NCBI RefSeq assembly: GCF_001612805.1
Contig: NZ_BDBD01000011.1
Span: forward strand, 930,001 to 994,000
Source of the DNA: Nocardia coubleae NBRC 108252
GTDB taxonomy: Bacteria > Actinomycetota > Actinomycetes > Mycobacteriales > Mycobacteriaceae
Length of the DNA: 64,000 bases
Direction: 5' to 3'
Shown here: piece after piece, positions 44,299 to 53,812 of the stretch
Position numbering within the stretch: the first letter of the stretch is position 1
How the letters are laid out: each line of letters opens with the position of its first letter
Made by a program: the position numbers and the translations under genes
The notes under the pieces: model-generated
What the model saw: only the letters and a program-made list of their open reading frames with translations
Databases searched by the model: none
Told to the model about the DNA's origin: nothing

Positions 44299-45432
44299 GT
44301 GAGCTCCGCTGTCTTTCTGGTACTGATCGTGTTGATTCCGGCGGTGATGCTCGCTGTGCCGTGGTGGGCGCTGATCGCTGCCCCTACCGAACGCAGTGGT
44401 CTGCTGTACCGGGTCGGCACTGCGGCTTTCGTCGCCGGGTACATCTGCCTGCCGGCCGCGCTGATCCTCGGGCACGGGCCGCCGCAGATCGACTCGGCAG
44501 CGATCGTCGGGGACGTCCTGCTCGGGGTGGTGTGGGTGCTGTTCAGCTGGTCGGTGATCGGGCTGGTGGTCCGTGGTGGGCTGCGGATGATCGGTGCACG
44601 GGGAGTTCGTGCGAGTCGAGTAGTCGCGCTCGCCGTGGTGGTGGTGTCGGTGGTGCTGACCGGGTACGGCGTCTACGAGGCGCGGCGGGTGCCGCAGGTG
44701 CGCACCGTCGACGTCGCGATACCGGGGCTGGCGCCGGGCCTCGACGGATTGCGGGTGGTGGTCCTTACCGACACCCACTTCGCCGCGCTGGACCGGGAGG
44801 GCTGGTCGCGGCGGGTGGTCGAGGAAGTCAACGCGCAGCGACCCGACATCGTGGGACTGGCGGGTGACCTCGTCGACGGCTCGGTGGACGAGCGGCGCCA
44901 TCAGGTTGCTCCGCTCGCCGGGGTGCGGGCGCCGCTGGGGCGGTTCTACATCACCGGTAATCACGAGTACCTCGGCGACGCCCAGTCGTGGCTGGACTAC
45001 ATGACCTCGATCGGGTGGCAGCCGCTGCACAACGCGCACCGGACCGTCGAACGCGACGGGGACAGGTTGACCGTTGCCGGGATTGACGATCCCACGGGCG
45101 ACGATGTGCCAGGCCACGGCCCTGATCTCGCGGCCGCGCTCGCGGGCACCGACCGGGGGTTGCCGGTGGTTCTGTTCGCACATCAGCCCAGCCAGGTCGC
45201 CGACAGTTCGGCGGCTGGGGTGGAACTGCAGATCTCCGGACACACCCACGGCGGTCAGATCTGGCCTTTCCATTACCTGATCCGACTCGACCAGCCGGTC
45301 GTCTCCGGATTGAGCAGCCACGCGAACGGCACCCAGCTCTACACCAGCCGTGGTACCGGGTACTGGGGGCCGCCGATGCGAGTGTTCGCGCCCAGCGAGA
45401 TCACCGTGCTGGTCCTGCATCCGCAGAAGTGA
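44299..45432 (+). CDS. Membrane metallophosphoesterase
   Basis: A 377-residue protein. The first ~130 residues hold about four hydrophobic helices (AVFLVLIVLIPAVMLAV and others); the rest is a calcineurin-like phosphoesterase with VVVLTDTHF (D-x-H), GLAGDLVDG, YITGNHEYLG and ISGHTHGGQIWPFHYL, all metal ligands present. It resembles YkuE/YaeI-type membrane phosphodiesterases. Start GTG 44299 gives a natural membrane N-terminus; an upstream ATG at 44227 is possible. Confidence 0.87.
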   Translation: MSSAVFLVLIVLIPAVMLAVPWWALIAAPTERSGLLYRVGTAAFVAGYICLPAALILGHGPPQIDSAAIVGDVLLGVVWVLFSWSVIGLVVRGGLRMIGARGVRASRVVALAVVVVSVVLTGYGVYEARRVPQVRTVDVAIPGLAPGLDGLRVVVLTDTHFAALDREGWSRRVVEEVNAQRPDIVGLAGDLVDGSVDERRHQVAPLAGVRAPLGRFYITGNHEYLGDAQSWLDYMTSIGWQPLHNAHRTVERDGDRLTVAGIDDPTGDDVPGHGPDLAAALAGTDRGLPVVLFAHQPSQVADSSAAGVELQISGHTHGGQIWPFHYLIRLDQPVVSGLSSHANGTQLYTSRGTGYWGPPMRVFAPSEITVLVLHPQK

Positions 45433-45540
45433 AGGGGCGACAGCTCCCGAGCCCCCGCTGATCTCGCGGCGTTCGATTCTCACCGAGGACGATCACACAG
45501 GCTTCGTCGGACACCGCGCCGAGCAGAACACGCTTGCCTT

Positions 45541-46266
45541 TCAGTAGCAGCGCAGTGGAGGCGCACCGGGAACACCGTCGTCGAGGTAGACAGGTTCGCC
45601 GAGCGCGGCAGCGATCGTCTCCCGACGGCCGTCGTAGCGATGCGCGACACCGAGGCGCGTCAGCAGGGTATGCACCCGGTCCGCGTCCCACTGCACCTTC
45701 TGATCGTCCAACCGGTGCAGGTAATACCGGAACACGTCGAAGTCTTCGACGATGATGTCGGTCTTCTCCGGATGGGCGTCGACCTCCAGCGACGGGACAT
45801 CCTGGCCGGGGAGCAGCATCACCACGACCAGGCCCCAGACGAAGCATGGCCGCCGGGTCGCGCTGGTGGCCCAGTTCTTCACCGCCAAGGAGTTCGCGCG
45901 GACCTGTTTGACGGGGTCGTGGTTGTAGCCGTTGCCGTAGATGTCGGCGACCTCACCGTCGTCCATCACCCACGGCCCGTTCGGCGGAATGATCAACGTT
46001 CCGTGCTGCACGCTGCGGAATCCCTTGACCTCGACCGCGATACACCGCTGACGGGTGAAGATCAGCGCGTCGAGCCGACGGCTGTGACCGCGGTACGGAA
46101 CGTTGACGTCGAGCAACACCACACCGGCCTGGGCCGGACTCCACTCGACCCAGTCGGCGAAACGCTCCTCGGCGGACGACAACTCCGAATCCGGGTCGAC
46201 CAACAGCAACACAACGACCTCCCCGACAGACCGGCCTCGCGGGTTCATCAGGCCGGTTTCGCGCAC
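45541..46266 (-). CDS. NERD-domain (nuclease-related) protein
   Basis: A 241-residue protein with an N-terminal NERD domain: VLLDVNVPYRGHSRRLDALI supplies the Asp and IAVEVKGFRSV the E-x-K of a PD-(D/E)xK-like nuclease core. The C-terminal half (DVFRYYLHRLDDQKV ... LLTRLGVAHRYDGR) is a NERD-associated helical part. The GTG start follows GGAGGT. Probable DNA-processing role, not proven. It converges with the phosphoesterase gene. Confidence 0.8.
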   Translation of the reverse strand: MRETGLMNPRGRSVGEVVVLLLVDPDSELSSAEERFADWVEWSPAQAGVVLLDVNVPYRGHSRRLDALIFTRQRCIAVEVKGFRSVQHGTLIIPPNGPWVMDDGEVADIYGNGYNHDPVKQVRANSLAVKNWATSATRRPCFVWGLVVVMLLPGQDVPSLEVDAHPEKTDIIVEDFDVFRYYLHRLDDQKVQWDADRVHTLLTRLGVAHRYDGRRETIAAALGEPVYLDDGVPGAPPLRCY

Positions 46267-46555
46267 CGATCTCTACCTCCATGCCAGTGTCGCACGCCGC
46301 ACCGATACCCCGAAGTCGTTCGCACACAACGGTTTACAGCCGCAGACACTGACTTGGGATCAACGCGATGAACAGTGGCGCCGAAGCGATGACCTGGCGC
46401 GCCGAATCCTGCTCGCACCAGATATCCGAACGACCAAACCGCGGACGGGGGCAGCGCGAACTTCCGCTAGGGCCGTTTCGGGTAGCCGATCCGTCCCCGG
46501 CACACCCTGCGATGTCCTCATCCGGAGGACGCGACGGCACGAGAGGTTCTCGACA
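46267..46555. other. Intergenic, divergent promoters expected
   Basis: A 289-bp gap between the divergent NERD gene and the truncated mycolyltransferase. It must hold both promoters, but I see no clear -35/-10 pair or repeat. Confidence 0.35.
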
Positions 46556-47056
46556 GTGCGACAACATCGTCCCACCCGCACAGCAACCCTGCGATCGACC
46601 CTTGTCTGCCTCCTGATCGCCGGCGCACTCGGCGGCTCGGTCACCTCCGCGACCGCGGCACCCGAGCCGGCCAGGATGTTGTCCGCCGACGCGGTCGACG
46701 ACCGGCAACTCAACGTGACGGTGTACTCCCCCGCCATGAACAGGCCGATTCCGCTGCAGGTCATCCGTGCTGCCGACACCTCGAATCCGCGGCCGACGAT
46801 GTACCTTCTCAACGGCTCACAAGGCGGCCCCGGTGGAAGCGGCTGGGACGCGCAAACCGATGCCGTCAGCTTCCTGCGCGACAAGGACGTCAACGTCGTC
46901 ACCCCGGTCGGCGGCGCCAGCTCCTACTACACCGATTGGGTGCGCGACGATGCGGCGCTGGGGCGCAACAAGTGGCAGACCTTCCTCAACGAGGAGCTGC
47001 CCCCGGTGATCGAGGACTTCCTGCGCGCCGACGGCAACCGAACCCTGGTCGGGTGA
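46556..47056 (+). pseudogene. Truncated mycolyltransferase/antigen-85-like esterase
   Basis: A 166-residue reading frame with a signal peptide (TLRSTLVCLLIAGALGGSV ... ATAAPEP) and the first half of an antigen-85-type fold: VYSPAMNRPIPLQV, TMYLLNGSQGG, VNVVTPVGGASSYYTDW and KWQTFLNEELPPVIEDF. It ends abruptly at RTLVG, just before the expected nucleophile elbow (G-x-SM-G). The Ser-Glu-His triad is therefore missing. The stop lies in a GTGA that also starts the next gene, so an abrupt junction has cut the gene. Confidence 0.75.
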
Positions 47057-47691
47057 ACAACGAACTGGGCCAAGTAGTCGTCGCCACCACCGTGGTGAAC
47101 GGCGAACGAGAAGTGCGCATCGAGGTAGGCGATCCGCGACCGGACCACTCTGCGCACGACTGGCTGTGCACCTATCGGATCGACGGCAGCCGTGAACACA
47201 CGGTCCGTGGACCGGACAGGTTGGCCGCCGTCTACGTGGCGCTGCTGGCGGCCGAGAACACCGCGGCCCGAGCCGTGCCGGGGGTACGTCGGCTACGGCA
47301 CGCCGCACGCGCGGTGGTGGCCGACGCCCGCGAGTTCGGTGCCCCGCTGGGAGCCCGTGCGGTCCACACTTCCGCGGGCCCGGTGGTGATCACCATCGGG
47401 CGGCCACGCCAGGATCCGAACCGTCCACACACCTACCTGTGTCCCTTCCGAATCGACGACCGCACCGAGGCCTTCGGGCAAGGATTCGACGAGATTCGGG
47501 CGGTGATGTCAGCGATCCGCAGCGTCGGCGCGATCGTGGGATACCGGGCAACTGGCTTGCACCCGCGGAAAACACTGTGCCAGAAGGGTTTCCTCGATCA
47601 ACTCGATGAGCCACTCGTGTGTCGTTGGTCCTGTGCGCCGGGCTCCTCTTCATGTCCCCAGGCTTCTGATTGGGTGAGCCAGAACAGGTAG
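47053..47691 (+). CDS. Hypothetical protein with an internally duplicated domain
   Basis: A 212-residue protein made of two related ~60-residue units. Unit 1 reads VRIEVGDPRPD then WLCTYRIDGSRE; unit 2 reads VVITIGRPRQD then YLCPFRIDDRTE, each followed by a G-x-D-x-x-A-V helix. Such IG-x-PR...YLC-x-(F/Y)RID units appear in small DUF6968-like proteins of unknown role. The last ~30 residues overlap antisense the end of cydB (from 47598) and look noncoding, so the 3' end may be displaced. It starts inside the broken mycolyltransferase stop. Confidence 0.6.
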   Translation: MNNELGQVVVATTVVNGEREVRIEVGDPRPDHSAHDWLCTYRIDGSREHTVRGPDRLAAVYVALLAAENTAARAVPGVRRLRHAARAVVADAREFGAPLGARAVHTSAGPVVITIGRPRQDPNRPHTYLCPFRIDDRTEAFGQGFDEIRAVMSAIRSVGAIVGYRATGLHPRKTLCQKGFLDQLDEPLVCRWSCAPGSSSCPQASDWVSQNR

Positions 47692-48647
47692 CCGAGAGCG
47701 GGTAGCACAGTCACGGCCGCGATCGCGACCACTACGAGCAGCGCGACGAGTGTGGAACGTGCTCCCGCGGCGTCGGCGATCAGCATCTGGTCGACCAGCA
47801 TCCACGGCGTCTGGGCCACCGCCCACCCGATGACGATCGCGGCCACGGCGATCAGCGCGGACACTCTCGCCCACCCGAATTTGCGGCGGAACACCAGAGC
47901 CAGTGTGAGTACCCCGGCTGCGGCGGAGAGCACGATCAAGGGCAGCGCCCGCCCGAGTAGTTCGTTACCGAGGGTCGGGGCGTCTCGACGGATGGGGGCG
48001 ATCGCGGCTATCGCAATCGCACCGGTCACGACACCGACCGCGAGGGTGCGTGGGCGTAGGTATTCCGCGAGCCGGAGATCGCCGGAGCGCGCGGCGTCCG
48101 CGGTGAGAAACACTCCCGCCAGAAACGCCGAGGTACCGACGGCCAGCGTGCCACCGAGCAAGGAGGTCGGGTTCAACCACGAACTCACCCGGTCGCCGTA
48201 ACCTTGCGCGGGCACACGGCCCGAGGCGATCGCACCGACGACGGTGCCGAAGAAGAACGGGGCGATCAGCGACGCCCCGGCGAAGAGTGCGCCGAACAGG
48301 CGTGCCTGCGTCATCGTCGCGGAGTACTTGCGGAACGCGAAGTTCGCCCCGCGCAGCACGATTCCCAGCAGGGCCAAGCTCATCGGAATGAACAGCGTCG
48401 TCATGATGGCCGCGAACGCGGTGGGATAGGCGGTCCACAGGAAGACCAGGATGTAGATGAGCCACACGTGGTTCGCTTCCCAGACAGGCCCGATGCTGTG
48501 GTCGATCAGCACCCGCAGGCGGCCACCACGGGCAGGCCCACCCGCGGTCAGGTCCCAGAAACCGGAGCCGAAGTCCGCGCCGGCGAACAGCGCGTACAGC
48601 ACCACCCCGGTGAACATCGCGGTCGCGACGACATCCGACAGGTCCAT
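47598..48647 (-). CDS. cydB: Cytochrome bd oxidase subunit II
   Basis: A 349-residue membrane protein with about eight to nine hydrophobic helices: ALFAGADFGSGFWDLTAGG (with the helix-1 GADFG-x-G motif), VWEANHVWLIYILVFLWTAY, and LLGGTLAVGTSAFLAGVF. CydB supports the haem-bearing CydA in the quinol-oxidising terminal oxidase used at low oxygen. It starts 3 bp after the cydA stop. No cydDC assembly genes follow in the window. Confidence 0.93.
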   Translation of the reverse strand: MDLSDVVATAMFTGVVLYALFAGADFGSGFWDLTAGGPARGGRLRVLIDHSIGPVWEANHVWLIYILVFLWTAYPTAFAAIMTTLFIPMSLALLGIVLRGANFAFRKYSATMTQARLFGALFAGASLIAPFFFGTVVGAIASGRVPAQGYGDRVSSWLNPTSLLGGTLAVGTSAFLAGVFLTADAARSGDLRLAEYLRPRTLAVGVVTGAIAIAAIAPIRRDAPTLGNELLGRALPLIVLSAAAGVLTLALVFRRKFGWARVSALIAVAAIVIGWAVAQTPWMLVDQMLIADAAGARSTLVALLVVVAIAAVTVLPALGYLFWLTQSEAWGHEEEPGAQDQRHTSGSSS

Positions 48648-48650
48648 CGG

Positions 48651-50072
48651 TCACCGCCCTCCGCGGTCGTGTTCCCGTTGCGCCTGGTCGACGGGCGAGG
48701 CGCCGGGACCGTAGGGAGCCGCGATCGATTCGGCGCCTGCGCGCCAGCGCCGGGTCATCGAACGCAACACGACGACGGCACCGACCGTCATACCGAGGTA
48801 GACCAGCAGCACACCGGCGTAGCTCCACCACAGCCCGGTACTCGTGCTCGCGGCGTCTTCGGTGCGCAGGACCTGCCACACGGTCCATGGTTGCCTGCCG
48901 ACTTCCGTGGCGATCCAGCCGCATTCGAGCGCGAGCACCGCCAGCGGCCCCGCGACGACGGCGAAGCGCAGGAACCACCGGTTGCCCAGCAGGTCGTGGC
49001 GGCGCCACCGCATCAGCCAGAACACCACCACCGCGAGCGCCAGCAGGGTGCCGATGCCGACCATGGTCTGGAACGCCAGGTGGGTGATGTTGACCGGCGG
49101 GCGGTCGTGCACCGGGACCGAGTCCAGACCGGGCACCGGCGCGGTCAGGGAATTGCGGGCGATGATCGAACCCAGACGTGGGATGTCGAGCGCCCAGCGG
49201 ACCTCGCCGTCCACCAGCACTCCACCCAGACGCAAGGGAGCCGGGCTTTCGGTGGTGGTGGCAAGTTCGAACGCGGCCAGTTTCGCCGGCTGACTGTCGT
49301 GCACCCGCATTCCGAGAATGTGCCCGATGACCGGTTGCATCAGTGCGGCGACCGTCGCGAAGACGAAGGGAACCGTGAAGCCCAGCCGGTGGTGGGCATC
49401 GTGGCGCCCCCGCAGCACTCCGGCCGCGTAGACGCCCGAGACGATGAAGCCGACCACCATGAACGCCCCGACCCACATGTGCGCGAATTGCAGCACAGCC
49501 CCGTCGTTGAACATCGCCCGCCACGGCTCGACGTCGGTGACCTCACCGTCGACGATCCGGAAACCCGTCGGGTTGTTCATCCAGGCGTTGACGCTGACCA
49601 CACAGAAGGTGCCGACCACGCCCGCCACCCCCATCGGGATGAGCATCGCGAGATGCCTGCGCGGCGGCATCCGCCCCCAGCCGTACAGATAGATCCCGAG
49701 GAATATCGCTTCGATGAAGAACGACAGGCCCTCCAGGGCGAACGGCAGACCGAGCACATCGCCGTAGCGGCCCATGAGCCCCGGCCACAACAGCCCCATT
49801 TCGAAACTGAGCACCGTCCCCGAAACTGCGCCGATCGCGAACAGGATCGCCGAGACCGTCGCCCACCGTTTGGCCAGCCCGAGCGCGACGGAATCCTCCC
49901 GGACCAGGCCGCGCCGATGTACGACATAGATCATGGCGGGAAAGGCGACACCGAAACAGGCCAGCACAATGTGCCAGCCCAACGAGAACGCCATCTGCTG
50001 CCGAGCGGGCAACAAGCCCGGCGGCCCCTCCCCACTCGCCACCAGGAGCGAGACCACTGTGCTCGACACCAT
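48651..50072 (-). CDS. cydA: Cytochrome bd oxidase subunit I
   Basis: A 473-residue quinol oxidase subunit carrying haems b558, b595 and d. Haem-ligand regions are LGWHIVLACFG (His) and LQFAHMWVGAFM (His), with a Met in AFQTMVGIGTLL; the conserved GWIATEVGRQPW is present. Around the Q-loop the protein is short, as in the CIO/short-loop group. The ATG at 50072 follows AAAGGGG; a GTG one codon earlier is possible. Operon with cydB. Confidence 0.94.
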   Translation of the reverse strand: MVSSTVVSLLVASGEGPPGLLPARQQMAFSLGWHIVLACFGVAFPAMIYVVHRRGLVREDSVALGLAKRWATVSAILFAIGAVSGTVLSFEMGLLWPGLMGRYGDVLGLPFALEGLSFFIEAIFLGIYLYGWGRMPPRRHLAMLIPMGVAGVVGTFCVVSVNAWMNNPTGFRIVDGEVTDVEPWRAMFNDGAVLQFAHMWVGAFMVVGFIVSGVYAAGVLRGRHDAHHRLGFTVPFVFATVAALMQPVIGHILGMRVHDSQPAKLAAFELATTTESPAPLRLGGVLVDGEVRWALDIPRLGSIIARNSLTAPVPGLDSVPVHDRPPVNITHLAFQTMVGIGTLLALAVVVFWLMRWRRHDLLGNRWFLRFAVVAGPLAVLALECGWIATEVGRQPWTVWQVLRTEDAASTSTGLWWSYAGVLLVYLGMTVGAVVVLRSMTRRWRAGAESIAAPYGPGASPVDQAQREHDRGGR

Positions 50073-50227
50073 CACAGCCCCTTTCGCCCCCGGTGACAGG
50101 TCAGTTCGTCACCCGGGCCCACACGATCCGAACTCGGCCACTGCGCGACATGTTGCGAAATGCCCGCACCTGAGCACCCAAAACCACCGATCCCCCCACT
50201 TCTCCGTAGTCCCCGACCTGAACCGGC

Positions 50228-50578
50228 TCAGGAACCGGACCGGACGACCTCTTCATCCATGAGGTGTTCTCGACCCCACGCCTCCAAGGGGAGCAGTGCG
50301 TTGTTGAGGAGCTCGCCGAGTGGGGTCAGGGAGTACTCGACGCGGGGTGGGACCTCGTTGTACACCGTGCGATGGACGATCCCGTCGGCCTCCAACTCGC
50401 GCAGTTGCGTGGTGAGGACCTTCTCGGTGACGCCGTTCACCTCACGGCGCAACTCACCGAAGCGGTAGGGGCGTTCGCTCAGCGGCCAGAGGATCATCAT
50501 CTTCCACTTGCCGTTGAGTACCGACATGGTGGCGTCGAGTCCGCATCGGTACGCGCCCGGCCTGCGTGTGATCGGCAC
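50228..50578 (-). CDS. HxlR-family transcriptional regulator
   Basis: A 116-residue winged-helix protein of the HxlR family: LDATMSVLNGKWKMMILWPL, then RFGELRREVNGVTEKVLTTQ (recognition helix) and LRELEADGIVHRTVYNEVP (wing), ending SLTPLGELLNNALLPLEAW. An N-terminal Cys (YRCGLD) could sense aldehydes or oxidants as in HypR/YodB-like members. The GTG start follows GGAAAGGAA. It is divergent (99 bp) from the reductase gene, its likely target. Confidence 0.92.
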   Translation of the reverse strand: MPITRRPGAYRCGLDATMSVLNGKWKMMILWPLSERPYRFGELRREVNGVTEKVLTTQLRELEADGIVHRTVYNEVPPRVEYSLTPLGELLNNALLPLEAWGREHLMDEEVVRSGS

Positions 50579-50677
50579 GATGGTTCCTTTCCTCTACCTG
50601 TTCGCTATCCCGGAAGTGCGCACCCACTTCGGTGTGCGTACTTGTTCGGCCCGGATGCCACGCCAACACTAAACCGC

Positions 50678-51541
50678 ATGTCCGACAACAAAAATAAAAC
50701 GCTCACCGTCCTCGGGCTCGGCGACATGGGCTCGGCCCTCACCCGTTCGTGGCTCGCGGCGGGATACACCGTCACCGTGTGGAACCGCAGCCCCCGGCGG
50801 GCCCCGGTGGGGGCGGCGGTCGCCGCGACCGTTGCCGAAGCCGTCGGCGCGAACACGCTCGTGGTGGTGTGTCTCCTCGACGACGCGTCGGTGCGCGCGA
50901 CCCTCGACGGCGTCGATCTGACCGGCCGCGACATCGTCAACCTGACCACGAGCACACCCGCCGAGGCCCGTGCGCTCGCCGAGTGGATCACCGCGCGCGG
51001 CGGAAATTTTCTGGACGGCGGGATCATGGCCGTCCCCTCCATGATCGGCGCACCCGACTCGGGTGCGTACGTGTTCTACAGCGGTTCGGCGCGGCTGCAC
51101 GAGACCCATGCCGAGGCCTTGGCGGTGCCCGCTGGCGTCACCTACGTCGGCACCGACGCCGGTTTCGCAGCGCTGTACGACATCGCGCTGCTCAGTGCGA
51201 TGTGGGGCATGTTCGCGGGCGCCACACACGCGTTCGCTCTCATCGGTGGCGAGGACATCTCACCGGTCGAATTCGCGCCACTCATGGTGGCCTACCAGCA
51301 GGCCATGGCCGGCTACGCCTTCGGCACGGCCGCGCAGCTGGCGAGCGGGGACTACACGCAGGACGTGGAGTCGAACCTGGCGATGATGGCCACGACGAAC
51401 GACACGCTGCGACGTACTGCCCTGGAACAGCGCGTCAGCCCGGAACTTCTCGAGCCCTTCATGACACTGATGGAACGTCGAGTCGCCGAGGGCGGCGGAA
51501 AGGAGTCGACCACCGGCGTCGTCGACCTGCTACGCCGCTGA
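50678..51541 (+). CDS. NAD(P)-dependent beta-hydroxyacid dehydrogenase/imine reductase-like protein
   Basis: A 287-residue 6-phosphogluconate-dehydrogenase-like reductase. The N-terminal Rossmann motif is VLGLGDMGSALTRSWLAAGY with VWNRSPRRA (the NRS-x-x-R suggests NADP). LLDDASVRATL, NLTTSTPAEARALAE and GGNFLDGGIMAVPSMIGAP follow. The catalytic Lys of hydroxyacid dehydrogenases is not evident (Asp or Tyr appears to take its place, near ALYDIALLSAMWG), which fits imine-reductase-like relatives. Probably controlled by the divergent HxlR protein. Confidence 0.82.
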   Translation: MSDNKNKTLTVLGLGDMGSALTRSWLAAGYTVTVWNRSPRRAPVGAAVAATVAEAVGANTLVVVCLLDDASVRATLDGVDLTGRDIVNLTTSTPAEARALAEWITARGGNFLDGGIMAVPSMIGAPDSGAYVFYSGSARLHETHAEALAVPAGVTYVGTDAGFAALYDIALLSAMWGMFAGATHAFALIGGEDISPVEFAPLMVAYQQAMAGYAFGTAAQLASGDYTQDVESNLAMMATTNDTLRRTALEQRVSPELLEPFMTLMERRVAEGGGKESTTGVVDLLRR

Positions 51542-51773
51542 TCGAGCGGCTCCTGTCGGTGCGCGGCGGCGACTGTTTCCCGTGCGGCTATAGTTCGTGT
51601 CGATGACTACCGGGACGGCCTTGCGCCACACACGGATCGGTGACCCGGTGCTCTTCTGAGCACCGCACGGGCCCGTGGCCCGTTGTCCGATCGAAGTTCC
51701 AGCGCCGCTGCGCGGGCTCCGCCTCCTTCGTGTTGATCACAGGCTCCACACATCAACCACGACAGGAGAATTC

Positions 51774-52520
51774 ATGCATACCAAGACGCTGCAGATCCCC
51801 ACCCTCGACGGCCACGCGGACGCGTTCGCCGCCTTCCCCGACTCCGGTGAGCAGTACCCGGGCGTACTGATGTACCCGGACGGCTTCGGTATACGGCCCG
51901 TGCTGCGGGAGATGGCCGAGGAACTGGCCGGGCACGGGTACTACGTGCTCGTCCCCAACTTCTTCTACCGGCACGGCCCGGCACCGGTGATCGAACTGCC
52001 CGAACACATCGGCGAAGACGCCCGCTCCGCCTTGTTCGCCAAGCTGATGCCCTTGATCGAGGCACACACCGCCGAACGTGCGCTCCGCGACGCCGACTCC
52101 TACCTCGAGTTCCTCACCACCCGACCCGAGGTCAGCGCCGGACCCGTCGCAGTGACGGGTTATTGCATAGGCGGGCTCCTGGCGGTGCGCACCGCTGTAG
52201 CCCACCCCGGCCGAGTGGCCGCCCTCGCCGCATTCCACGCCCCCGTAGGCGCCGACGGACTCGACAATCTCTCCGAACTCGCCGCCGAAGTCCATTTCGG
52301 CCACGCCGAAACCGATCTGACGCCCGAGGATCTCCGTCGGCTCGACCAGGCATTGGCTGCCGCGGGCGTCGAATACACCTCCGAGATCTACCCGGGCACC
52401 GTCCACGGCTTCACCATGTCCGACACCGACGACTTCGATCCCTCCGCACTGCGACGTCATTGGGACCGGCTGCTCCCCCTCCTCAGCCGCGCATTGGGCA
52501 ACGGTGGCGGTTCCCGGTAG
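51774..52520 (+). CDS. Dienelactone hydrolase family protein
   Basis: A 248-residue alpha/beta hydrolase. PGVLMYPDGFGIRPVLREMA marks the DLH N-terminus, the nucleophile is Cys in VTGYCIGGLLAV, and EIYPGTVHGFTM carries the His; an acidic residue near GHAETDLTPED completes the triad. Such enzymes hydrolyse dienelactones or other small esters. The ATG at 51774 follows AGGAGAA. The 232 bp before it hold nothing recognisable. It converges with the P450 operon 19 bp away. Confidence 0.87.
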   Translation: MHTKTLQIPTLDGHADAFAAFPDSGEQYPGVLMYPDGFGIRPVLREMAEELAGHGYYVLVPNFFYRHGPAPVIELPEHIGEDARSALFAKLMPLIEAHTAERALRDADSYLEFLTTRPEVSAGPVAVTGYCIGGLLAVRTAVAHPGRVAALAAFHAPVGADGLDNLSELAAEVHFGHAETDLTPEDLRRLDQALAAAGVEYTSEIYPGTVHGFTMSDTDDFDPSALRRHWDRLLPLLSRALGNGGGSR

Positions 52521-52539
52521 TCGCCGACCAACTCGTCGT

Positions 52540-53787
52540 TCAGGCCGGGGTGACCGCCACCGGCAGCGATTCCAGGCCGCGGATGACCACATTCGGCTTG
52601 AACGGCGGATTCTCGCTGCGCAGTTCCAGCGAGCCGACCTTGCGCAACAGCACGTCGAGCAGGATCTCCATCTCGAGCAACGCCAGCGGGGCGCCGAGGC
52701 AGTAGTGGATGCCGAGACTGAAGCCCAGGTGCTTCTTGGCCGGGTTCTTCGGATCGGAGTAGCGGGTCACGTCCAACCGCTCCGGGTCGGGGAAGGCGGC
52801 GGGGTCGTGGTTGCTCGAATTGATCAGCACCACAACACCTTCGCCCTGCTCGAACCGGTGCCCGGCGACGGTGATCGGCCGGGTCGCGGCGCGCGTGGTG
52901 ATCTGCACCGACGGGTCGAGGCGCAGCAGTTCGTCGGGTGCGTGGACGAGCATCTCGGGACGTTCGCGCAGCACCTGGATCTGGTCGGGGTTGCGCAGCA
53001 GGCGCAGCATGCCGGTGCCGATGAGATTGGCGGTGGTCTCGTGCCCGGCGACGAAGGTGGTGATGCAGGTGGCGAGCAGCTCCTGTTCGGAGAGCACGTC
53101 ACCGCGATCCTCGACCTGGGACAGCGCGCTGAGCAGATCGTCGCGCGGGCTGACGCGGCGATCGTTGAGCAGCTCACGGAAGTAGCCCATGAATCCGCGC
53201 GAGGCCGCGCTGCGCGCCCGCAGGCATTCCTCGGGCAGCGTGTAGTCGTGATCGAAGCCGCGGGCCAGGTCCTGCGACCAGCGGTGCACCTGGTCGTAGG
53301 CCTCCTTCGGCACACCGATCAGCTCGCAGGCGATGATCAACGGCAGCGGGTAGGCGATCAGCTCGACGAGGTCGAATTCGCCCGCGGCCACGGCATCGTC
53401 GACGAGCTGTTCGCACAGCTGCTCGATCCGCGGCCGCAATCGGGTCACCATGCGCGGGGTGAATCCCTTGGTGACGAGGTTGCGCAGGCGGGTGTGGTCC
53501 GGCGGCTCCATCCACAGGAACGACGTGGGCAGTTCCTCGGGGGCGTTCTCCGGCGATACCGTCGGGTGCATCATCGCCGCTTCCTCGGCGTGGCTCCACG
53601 CGGTGGTCGACAGCACCGCCGCGCAGTCCTCGTAGCGGGTGAGCACGTGATGGCCGAGTGGGGTCTGGTGGATCGGGCCCGCTTCGCGCAGTACGCGGGC
53701 GGGGCTGTAGGGGTCGGCGCGGCCGTCGGGGCCGAACAGCTGGAGCAGGGCGGTCTGGACGGCGTCGGTGTCGATCGTGGAGGTCAT
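52540..53787 (-). CDS. Cytochrome P450 (third P450 of the lipid-like cluster)
   Basis: A 415-residue bacterial class I P450. The I-helix reads FVAGHETTANLIG, ExxR is in DELLRLDP and the haem loop is FSLGIHYCLGAPLA. The substrate-recognition sequence LWMEPPDHTRLRNLV is typical of actinobacterial CYPs. It needs a separate ferredoxin and reductase, not found nearby. It is the last gene of a four-gene oxidative operon divergent from the acyl-ACP genes; expected to hydroxylate or epoxidise the product. Confidence 0.94.
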   Translation of the reverse strand: MTSTIDTDAVQTALLQLFGPDGRADPYSPARVLREAGPIHQTPLGHHVLTRYEDCAAVLSTTAWSHAEEAAMMHPTVSPENAPEELPTSFLWMEPPDHTRLRNLVTKGFTPRMVTRLRPRIEQLCEQLVDDAVAAGEFDLVELIAYPLPLIIACELIGVPKEAYDQVHRWSQDLARGFDHDYTLPEECLRARSAASRGFMGYFRELLNDRRVSPRDDLLSALSQVEDRGDVLSEQELLATCITTFVAGHETTANLIGTGMLRLLRNPDQIQVLRERPEMLVHAPDELLRLDPSVQITTRAATRPITVAGHRFEQGEGVVVLINSSNHDPAAFPDPERLDVTRYSDPKNPAKKHLGFSLGIHYCLGAPLALLEMEILLDVLLRKVGSLELRSENPPFKPNVVIRGLESLPVAVTPA

Positions 53788-53812
53788 GGGTTGGTCTCCT
53801 CGCGAGGGGTGG

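Noticed and set aside
48204..50096. Long plus-strand frame across cydA and cydB
   Set aside because: Its product is an Arg/His/Gln-rich string without domains, and the opposite strand carries complete CydA and CydB.
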